Below are positions 58,433 through 64,000 of a stretch of 64,000 bases of DNA, in pieces. Origin of the DNA: Nostoc sp. LEGE 06077 (GTDB lineage Bacteria; Cyanobacteriota; Cyanobacteriia; Cyanobacteriales; Nostocaceae); contig NZ_JADEWI010000001.1 of NCBI RefSeq assembly GCF_015207705.1, positions 62,001-126,000 on the forward strand. The letters are read 5' to 3'. Both the position numbers and the translations under genes were made by a program. The number at the start of each line of letters is the position of its first letter. The first letter of the stretch is position 1. Under the pieces are notes generated by a model. It was not told the origin of the DNA. It did not search any database and was given only the letters and a program-made list of their open reading frames with translations.

Positions 58433-58846
58433 TCACGCTAGGGTTTCGGGACAGTAACCTAATCCACGGACAAACTGTTGGCGGAATGCTTCAATTTCGT
58501 CTCTCTCTGGACTACCATGAGAAACTATTGCTACTTGATAGCGGCGCATTACGTCTACAGGACACTGACCTGCTTCCAAACTCCAAAGTGCCATTTGCAC
58601 ACGCATAGGTGGCTCGTAGCAAATTCCTAATTCATTTAGGAAAGCCCGAAAGTCTCCATCCTGTTGCGCTGAGACTTGACCTTTAAGTTTGATCCTAACC
58701 ACCCAGCCATCTATTTGATGAATTACGGTAACGAACGAGACTGGTATCTGGGGCGTTGCGTGCAGATGTTGAACTACCCTCAATGTTAGACTGGCATTTG
58801 CCAGATAATACAAATATTCCATGTTGGTGCTTGGGATCAAAGCCAA
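58433..58846 (-). CDS. Conserved hypothetical cyanobacterial protein, 137 aa
   Basis: A soluble protein starting MALIPSTNMEYLYYLANASL (the second Met at residue 9 is an equally good start). It has IDGWVVRIKLKGQVSAQQDG, AFLNELGICYEPPMRVQMAL and a C-terminal helix EIEAFRQQFVRGLGYCPETL. I recall similar proteins in other filamentous cyanobacteria but no named domain. No signal peptide, no membrane segment. It is divergent from queA, with an IS200/IS605-like hairpin in the gap. An inverted repeat GTGAGGGCGA/TCGCCCTCAC (58347-58421) lies just past its stop. Confidence 0.7.
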   Translation of the reverse strand: MALIPSTNMEYLYYLANASLTLRVVQHLHATPQIPVSFVTVIHQIDGWVVRIKLKGQVSAQQDGDFRAFLNELGICYEPPMRVQMALWSLEAGQCPVDVMRRYQVAIVSHGSPERDEIEAFRQQFVRGLGYCPETLA

Positions 58847-58887
58847 TCCTACACTTCTATCATCCTCAATAGATCAGTTTCCCGGTA

Positions 58888-58925
58888 GGGTAGAAGCCCC
58901 CGTCTTTGGATGGGGAGTTTTACCC
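58888..58925. mobile_element. Possible IS200/IS605 right-end (omega RNA) hairpin remnant
   Basis: GGGTAGAAGCCCCCGTCTTT followed by GGATGGGGAGTTTTACCC folds into a stem CCCC/GGGG with GTCTTTGGAT loop, inside GGGTA/TACCC. The phrase GAAGCCCCCGTCTTT...GGGGAG is what I know from right ends of IS200/IS605 elements downstream of tnpB. No tnpA or tnpB is present, so this would be a relic. Confidence 0.35.
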
Positions 58926-59043
58926 ATATTTATGACTCATCATTAGGTATTACTTAATGATGCCCGTAGGAAAACTCGATGAATGAAAGGCGATTTTCCT
59001 TAGAAAATATGAAATAAACCCATAAAACTTAGCATAACCTTCA

Positions 59044-60210
59044 ATGGAGCCAGCAAGAACGCAAGGAAATTTTAATAAAGTGACTGCCACAGAAGTAGAA
59101 GAAGTACAGTTAGATCGTTCATTAACTGGGTATGACTACGTACTACCTCCAGAACTAATTGCCCAAAATCCGGCAGTTCCCAGAGATAGTTCTCGGTTAT
59201 TAGTCGTCAACTCTGCCGCTACAGGTAAGGATGCAGCCCCTCTACACCACATCTTCCGTGATTTACCTGAACTGCTGCGCCCTGGTGATTTGTTGGTGAT
59301 GAATAATACCAAAGTTATCCCCGCCAGACTTTATGGCAATAAATCTACTGGAGCAGAAATTGAAGTATTACTTTTAGAAGAGAGGCAACATAATTGTTGG
59401 TTAGCCTTGGTTAAGCCAGGAAAGCGTTTTAAATCAGGTTCCCAAATTATCTTTTCTAGTAAAGGATTAGAAAATAACTCCCCCACTCCCCAACTCACAG
59501 CAACAGTGTTAGAAACCGATGTGGCGACGGGCGGGCGTTTGTTGCAATTTGATGTCCCGCCAGGAAAATCTTTGGTAGAACTGTTAGATAAATTTGGCGA
59601 GATTCCTTTACCGCCTTACATCACTACTTCAGCCGCGGCGGATGAACAGTATCAGACTGTATACGCCGAACAACCAGGTGCGATCGCTGCCCCCACAGCT
59701 GGGTTACACTTTACTCCAGAGTTACTAGCAAAGTTGCGCGATCGCAATATCCATCAAGCATTTGTCACTCTCCACGTTGGTGTGGGTACATTTCGCCCTG
59801 TGGAAGTGGAAGATGTCACTACCCACGCAATGCACGAAGAATGGATTGAAGTTCCTGCGGCTACAGTAGAACAAATCCGCGCCACTCAAGCCGCTGGTGG
59901 GCGAATTATTGCTGTCGGTACAACGGTAGTACGTTCTTTAGAAGGTGCAGCCCAATCGGGAGAATTACAACCATTTTGCGGCAAAACTAACTTATTTATT
60001 TATCCTGGCTACCAATGGCGGGTAGTGGAGGGGTTAATTACTAATTTTCACCTACCCCGTTCAAGTTTGCTGATGCTGGTAAGTGCTTTAATTGGCAGAC
60101 CAAGATTATTGAAAATATACCAAGAAGCGATCGCCTCTCGATATCGTTTTTACTCCTTTGGTGATGCCATGCTAGTTTTACCAGCAGGGAGAGAAAAGCC
60201 TGAAGTGTGA
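59044..60210 (+). CDS. queA: S-adenosylmethionine:tRNA ribosyltransferase-isomerase
   Basis: A 388-residue enzyme with the QueA signature: [49 protein letters not shown], then [40 protein letters not shown] and [20 protein letters not shown]. It transfers and isomerises the ribosyl part of SAM onto 7-aminomethyl-7-deazaguanine in tRNA to form epoxyqueuosine. The N-terminal about 25 residues before LTGYDYVLP are an unusual extension, so initiation might be internal. The last codons and stop fall inside a TGAAGTN heptamer repeat. No other queuosine gene is adjacent. Confidence 0.95.
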   Translation: MEPARTQGNFNKVTATEVEEVQLDRSLTGYDYVLPPELIAQNPAVPRDSSRLLVVNSAATGKDAAPLHHIFRDLPELLRPGDLLVMNNTKVIPARLYGNKSTGAEIEVLLLEERQHNCWLALVKPGKRFKSGSQIIFSSKGLENNSPTPQLTATVLETDVATGGRLLQFDVPPGKSLVELLDKFGEIPLPPYITTSAAADEQYQTVYAEQPGAIAAPTAGLHFTPELLAKLRDRNIHQAFVTLHVGVGTFRPVEVEDVTTHAMHEEWIEVPAATVEQIRATQAAGGRIIAVGTTVVRSLEGAAQSGELQPFCGKTNLFIYPGYQWRVVEGLITNFHLPRSSLLMLVSALIGRPRLLKIYQEAIASRYRFYSFGDAMLVLPAGREKPEV

Positions 60211-60228
60211 AGTATGAAGTTTTAAGCT
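60201..60228. repeat. Heptamer repeat TGAAGTN overlapping the queA stop
   Basis: TGAAGTG, TGAAGTA, TGAAGTT, TTAAGCT run with period seven. The queA stop codon TGA (60208-60210) is the start of the second unit. The GAAGTNN words recur in the palindromes at 2765 and 61468. Confidence 0.55.
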
Positions 60229-60326
60229 TTTATCATCTAGCCGCTAACCCCTAACCACTGTAATTTTCTTTGCTGTAGTGGGTACTCTGACTTATAGGAT
60301 CTCACTACAAAGACAGGCTGCCATTT

Positions 60327-61460
60327 ATGTATAAACAGCATCAAATTCGTCAGTGGTATTGCGGCTTTTCTAGAATGGCGTTTCACCAAGTTATCAATTG
60401 GCGGAAGTCGCATTTAACAATTATCTCAGCGGCCTCGGCGTTTTTGGTGTTAGCTGCACCATCAGTCATAGATTTACCAGGAAGCAGGTTATTAGCAGAG
60501 AATGTCATCTCTCAAGATTTGGATGCAGCGATTTTTTACCAAAAAGGAGTGACACTATATAACCGCAAAGATTTAGATGGTGCAGAATCGGCCTTTCGTC
60601 AAGCGTTAGAACACGATCCTAATATTGGGATGGCACGGAATTACTTAGGGAATATTTTATTAAGACAAAATCGCTTAGATGTAGCTGTTCAAGAATATAG
60701 CGAAGCAATTAGAATCAATCCGAATCAGAGTGAGGTTTATTACAACTTAGGGTTGGTATTACAACGACAAGGGCAGAAAGAAGCCGCTGTAACAGCTTAC
60801 CGCCAAGCTTTAGTCATCGAACCGAAAATGGCCGCCGCCCAGTATAACTTGGGTGTAGTGCTGCAAGAACTAGGACAACCGCAAGAAGCGATCGCCGCTT
60901 ATCAGCAAGCAGCTAATCTAGATAGCGGTAATGTGAGTACACATTTTAATCTAGCGATCGCCTTTCAAGAACAAGGAAAATTAGAAGAAGCGATCGCCGC
61001 TTATCGTCAAGTTATTCAGCTAGATCCCAAAAATATTGCTGCTTATAATAACATGGCTGGTCTGCTGGTAGTTCAAGGTCAGGCTACCGAAGCAATTACT
61101 GTTTATAAGCAAGCAATTCGCCAAGACTCTAAAAATGCCACAGCCTACCATAACTTAGGCATCACTTTATACAATCAAGGCGAACTCAAAAAAGCGAATG
61201 CAGCCTTGAAAAATGCGCTGAATAACTACCGCACTCAAGGTAACACTGAACAAACTGCCAAAGTTGAACAGTTAATGCAGCAAATTACCCAGCAAATTGC
61301 CCAACAGAAATTACAAGAACAACAGCAACGTCAAGCAGGCAAAAAACCCGCACCGACTGAGAATGTAGCCACACCAGAACAACCTACCCCCGCAACTCCA
61401 GGCACAACACCTACTAATTCCAGTGATGTACCTGTATCTTTAGAACAATCAACTAATTAA
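60327..61460 (+). CDS. TPR-repeat protein with N-terminal membrane segment
   Basis: A 377-residue protein. After a basic N-terminus there is one hydrophobic segment (about 35-55, TIISAASAFLVLAAPSVIDL). Seven consecutive TPR units follow between about 75 and 310, for example VYYNLGLVLQRQGQKEAAVT and AYRQVIQLDPKNIAAYNNMA. A glutamine-rich coiled coil (about 310-340) and a P/T-rich tail follow. The arrangement suggests a periplasmic or membrane-tethered scaffold. No enzyme domain is visible and no partner is encoded next to it. A hairpin terminator separates it from the convergent COG3146 gene. HIP1 sites are unusually dense within the repeats. Confidence 0.83.
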   Translation: MYKQHQIRQWYCGFSRMAFHQVINWRKSHLTIISAASAFLVLAAPSVIDLPGSRLLAENVISQDLDAAIFYQKGVTLYNRKDLDGAESAFRQALEHDPNIGMARNYLGNILLRQNRLDVAVQEYSEAIRINPNQSEVYYNLGLVLQRQGQKEAAVTAYRQALVIEPKMAAAQYNLGVVLQELGQPQEAIAAYQQAANLDSGNVSTHFNLAIAFQEQGKLEEAIAAYRQVIQLDPKNIAAYNNMAGLLVVQGQATEAITVYKQAIRQDSKNATAYHNLGITLYNQGELKKANAALKNALNNYRTQGNTEQTAKVEQLMQQITQQIAQQKLQEQQQRQAGKKPAPTENVATPEQPTPATPGTTPTNSSDVPVSLEQSTN

Positions 61461-61463
61461 AAA

Positions 61464-61504
61464 AAGTGAAGTCTGAAGTATCAATTTCAGACTTCATCCT
61501 TTTT
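61464..61504. terminator. Bidirectional hairpin terminator (GAAGTCTGAA)
   Basis: GAAGTCTGAA (61468-61477) pairs with TTCAGACTTC (61486-61495), with AAAAA on the left and CTTTTT on the right, so both convergent genes get a stem followed by a T-run. The stem word is shared with the palindrome at 2765-2798. Confidence 0.75.
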
Positions 61505-62674
61505 CTGACTAAATGGCATTTCCGCATTAATTTGCTCAATTTCCTGCTGTTCGAGTTGGTTAACTTCCTTAATATAAGGAAGTAAAATTTGCGCTAAACG
61601 GTGATTGTAAAAACGATGCAGGCTGTAATTAGGTGCAGCCGGGAACCCACGGCGTTTTTTGTGCCTTCCACCTGCACCGGGATCGAATAATTGGATATTA
61701 TGAGTGATCGCCCACTCAATTGGGGTGTAATAGCAAGCATCAAAATGCAGACAATCGATTTCTTGAAAACTTCCCCAATAGCGCCCATATAATCTATCGT
61801 CTTTATAAAGGCAAAAAGACATACCCACCGGATGGCGATCATCCTGTTCGCTGTAAGCAGCAAAAAATACCACCCGATGACGATAATCGGCGTGTAGCTG
61901 TTCAAAAAATTGCTTTGTTAAGTACTTACTTCCCCACCAGCCAAACTTATCACAAGTATCTGCGTAGAATTGGTACATCAACGGAAACAAAGATTTGGGA
62001 ATTTCATCACCAGTCAGTGGTTGTAGTCGTAAACCCGCCTTCTCTACAGCTTTGCGTTCCCGTTTAATATTCCGGCGTTGATTGGCGTTGAACACTGTTA
62101 AGTAGTCATCAAAAGTATTAAATCCGAGATTTTCCCAGATATAGCTGTGGTGTAACCAAGAACTAAACCCGTTGCGTTCTAAAACAGGCCGCCATTCAGG
62201 ATCAACATAGAGAAAGTGACAGCCAGAAATTTTATATTTAGTGCAGAAAGTATCAATTTCATGCACCATCATGGCTGTGATTTCATCTTCATCTTCTCCC
62301 GGCGCAATTAAGAAGCGATAGCCTTCCGCCGGGGTAAAGGGAGCCATACCCAAAAGTTTGGGATAATATTGGACACCGATGCGATCGCTTAATTCTGCCC
62401 ATTGATGATCAAAGACAAATTCACCATAACTATGTCCTTTTACATAAAAAGGTGCAGCAGCAATTAAGGTTCTGTCTCGCCACAGCGTTAAGTGATTGGG
62501 CAACCAGCCAGTTTTATCTGTCGCACTGTGAGAAGTTTCCAGATTTTTTAACCATTGCCACTCTAAAAACGGAGTTTTTAAAGGCAGTGCTAAAGCACCC
62601 CAGGCACTTTGAGGTACTTCAGCGATTTTGTTAATCCAAGCAACAGAATAGCGCGGCTTCAGTTGTTCCACCAT
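61487..62674 (-). CDS. COG3146 family (GNAT/FemAB-like) acyltransferase
   Basis: A 395-residue protein of the peptidogalycan-biosynthesis-like COG3146 family: PFLEWQWLKNLETSHSATDK at the N-terminus, CHFLYVDPEWRPVLERNGFS, the basic NANQRRNIKRERKAVEKAGL, FKEIDCLHFDACYYTP-like GSFQEIDCLHFDACYYTPIE and DPGAGGRHKKRRGFPAAPNY. The fold belongs to the GNAT superfamily with FemAB-like double domains. Members are thought to transfer aminoacyl or acyl groups, but the substrate is unknown and the peptidoglycan link in the family name is historical. The protein is cytoplasmic, of typical length, and converges on the TPR gene across a terminator. Confidence 0.85.
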   Translation of the reverse strand: MVEQLKPRYSVAWINKIAEVPQSAWGALALPLKTPFLEWQWLKNLETSHSATDKTGWLPNHLTLWRDRTLIAAAPFYVKGHSYGEFVFDHQWAELSDRIGVQYYPKLLGMAPFTPAEGYRFLIAPGEDEDEITAMMVHEIDTFCTKYKISGCHFLYVDPEWRPVLERNGFSSWLHHSYIWENLGFNTFDDYLTVFNANQRRNIKRERKAVEKAGLRLQPLTGDEIPKSLFPLMYQFYADTCDKFGWWGSKYLTKQFFEQLHADYRHRVVFFAAYSEQDDRHPVGMSFCLYKDDRLYGRYWGSFQEIDCLHFDACYYTPIEWAITHNIQLFDPGAGGRHKKRRGFPAAPNYSLHRFYNHRLAQILLPYIKEVNQLEQQEIEQINAEMPFSQKKDEV

Positions 62675-62756
62675 CTTGTTAGAAGATTAGGACTTGCAAG
62701 TTAAACAGTAAAACAAGCTTTTGACTTTTGCCCTTTTACTTTTTACTTTATTTAGT

Positions 62757-63443
62757 TTAATGTCGTTGCACCTGATAGTGTAAAAAGACTTCTTGCTCAA
62801 CCTGTTCAACTTCTAGAAGTTTAAGCCGAGGAGCCAAATTAGACAAAAATCCCTGTCCTTCTACTGGTGTGGGTGCTGTAGTCCCACCTAAAATCAATGG
62901 GCAGATAGTCAACCAGAGTTCGTCTATCAAATCTGAGTTAATCATAGAACCTACTAATTGACCGCCACCTAGGACTGCTAGGCGTGCTATATGTAGAGAT
63001 GCCAGATGTTGCAAAGCAGCAGTAGTGTCAATTTTTCCTGTTGGTGTGTCAAAAACTAAAATCTGTTCAAATTCTGAGCGTCCTTGCCAAATACTTGCTC
63101 CTACTGTTGTTGTCAATAACCAACGTTTGATAGGCTGTTTAAAAAACTTGATTTCCGGATTAAAATCCGCAGATTGTGTAATGACTATATGAACCGGCTG
63201 GGGGGTCTTACCCTCTTTAATTCGATGTTGCAGCAGTGTTGGATGTGATACGGTAAGTGTCGTACCGTAAGCACGGAGAGTTCCAGCACCGAATAAAACG
63301 GCATCAGAAGCAGCGATTTGTTTTTCTAGGTGTGCTTGATCAGCCCCGGAGCCAAATCGAGCAGGCGATAGCCTAAAATCTGCTATCTTGCCATCTGCAC
63401 TCATTGCCAAAACTACTGTGGTATGAGGACGATGTTGCGCCAT
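62757..63443 (-). CDS. RibD C-terminal domain / pyrimidine reductase-like protein
   Basis: I use the ATG at 63443 (MAQHRPHTTVVLAMSADGKI); a frame extending to 63509 adds residues that look non-coding. The 228-residue product has the dihydrofolate-reductase-like fold of the RibD C-terminal domain: VVLAMSADGKIADFRLSP, ASDAVLFGAGTLRAYGTTLT, LAVLGGGQLVGSMINSDLID and ELWLTICPLILGGTTAPTPV. The relatives reduce the ribosyl chain of 5-amino-6-ribosylaminouracil phosphate with NADPH in riboflavin synthesis, but stand-alone copies often have other, unknown substrates. No deaminase domain is attached and no rib gene is adjacent. Confidence 0.85.
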   Translation of the reverse strand: MAQHRPHTTVVLAMSADGKIADFRLSPARFGSGADQAHLEKQIAASDAVLFGAGTLRAYGTTLTVSHPTLLQHRIKEGKTPQPVHIVITQSADFNPEIKFFKQPIKRWLLTTTVGASIWQGRSEFEQILVFDTPTGKIDTTAALQHLASLHIARLAVLGGGQLVGSMINSDLIDELWLTICPLILGGTTAPTPVEGQGFLSNLAPRLKLLEVEQVEQEVFLHYQVQRH

Positions 63444-63738
63444 TTGGTTGGTTTGATAGTCTGAAGTATTTTTCTTGCTAGTGTGTTGATTGTAAAAAAT
63501 CTTTGCCAAGCAAGCTACTGTTTACCAATTTCATCACTTTATTTTTATGCAACATAAGTCGCAATTCAATCTAGCCCATAAGAGTTTTGGTATACCGGAT
63601 TTCTTTTTGTGCATTCAATGTTTGATACTGTTAGGGGTTGTTAACAAAACTCTCCCAACGTAACAGAATGTCTCATTTAGCTAATCTAATTGCATATTGT
63701 TTGCTGTTGTGGTTTGCAGATGTGAAGTGAGACACCCG

Positions 63739-64000
63739 ATGGCTAATTTCCGTCAATCGTCATTTAGACGTATTTTAGTAACAAGAATTTTGCTACTGTT
63801 TGTCCCAGTGTTACTTCTGGGAGAAATTGTCGCTTTAAATAAAGCACGTTCTAGCTTACTGAATACTGCCCGTCAAAATCTCACAGAAAGTGCGGTTCTC
63901 AAAGGTGAGAAGATAGTCAATGCGATCGCAGCCCTTAAAACCAGTGTATTGGTTACTAGTCAAACATCGGTACTGCGATCGGGTTCAGAGGCTGAAGTCC
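63739..64000 (+). CDS. N-terminal part of a membrane sensor protein, cut by window edge
   Basis: From the ATG at 63739 the frame reads MANFRQSSFRRILVTRILLL, with a membrane helix FVPVLLLGEIVALNKARSSL and then a helical extracytoplasmic start, LLNTARQNLTESAVLKGEKI, open to the edge (87 codons). A basic N-terminus, one helix and a long helical segment ahead of a Cache-type domain are typical of histidine kinases, cyclases or chemoreceptors. Which of these it is cannot be told from the visible part. Upstream DNA (63510-63738) shows no structure. Confidence 0.6.
   Translation, partial: MANFRQSSFRRILVTRILLLFVPVLLLGEIVALNKARSSLLNTARQNLTESAVLKGEKIVNAIAALKTSVLVTSQTSVLRSGSEAEV

Overview
The window looks like chromosomal DNA of a filamentous, probably heterocyst-forming cyanobacterium (Nostocales type). 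Evidence seen in the sequence: the octamer GCGATCGC (HIP1) recurs in and between genes throughout; heptameric short tandem repeats and palindromic repeats occupy many gaps; and many products belong to cyanobacterial or chloroplast-lineage families (PaO-like Rieske oxygenase, PAP/fibrillin, DUF3038/DUF4335, DUF3370 with SLH, DUF928, CHASE2, CHAT, pentapeptide repeats, several Uma2-type nucleases). I found no tRNA, rRNA, CRISPR array or intact transposase.

Layout. 1-9.5 kb: end of a homocysteine-biosynthesis (HcyBio) gene, a Uma2 protein, a DUF5895-like protein, a lytic transglycosylase (mltA) operon, a Rieske/PaO oxygenase, a fibrillin, an ArsR repressor and a TPR protein. 9.7-22.9 kb: the most unusual block. 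It holds two large tandem CHAT-protease paralogues with a two-partner-secretion (TPS) N-domain, the first fused to a family 2 glycosyltransferase. Converging on them is a three-gene operon (CHASE2 membrane protein, small winged-helix-like protein, MinD/ParA-like ATPase), with a DUF928 protein diverging from it. 23-33 kb: DUF4335/DUF3038 pair, a secreted TPR-CHAT protein, an inositol monophosphatase, a GFA protein, an EamA exporter and a HAD phosphatase. 33-42 kb: an orphan antitoxin with a truncated PIN toxin, ilvA, a second Uma2, an M90 peptidase, a NACHT ATPase interrupted by one in-frame stop, and two overlapping receiver proteins lying between inverted copies of a non-autonomous mobile element. 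42.6-54 kb: SLH-DUF3370 protein, a frameshifted aspartic protease with its small partner, hisD, PAP2 phosphatase, a third Uma2, and a transporter cluster (APC permease, CadD, TauE/SafE, DUF1634). 54-64 kb: SPFH protein, Lin0512, pentapeptide protein, yraN with an in-frame repeat insertion, queA, a TPR protein, a COG3146 acyltransferase, a RibD-type reductase, and the start of a membrane sensor.

How the genes may work together (inference). The 9.7-22.9 kb block reads as one envelope module: exported beta-helix proteins carrying a caspase-like CHAT peptidase, a periplasmic CHASE2 sensor with no attached kinase or cyclase, and cytoplasmic DNA-binding and ATPase partners. A TPR-CHAT protein and a NACHT STAND ATPase lie within 25 kb, so caspase- and STAND-type machinery is concentrated here. 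Several genes are visibly decaying (NACHT, aspartic protease, VapC, the 56.3 kb gene), and repeat elements sit close to many of them.
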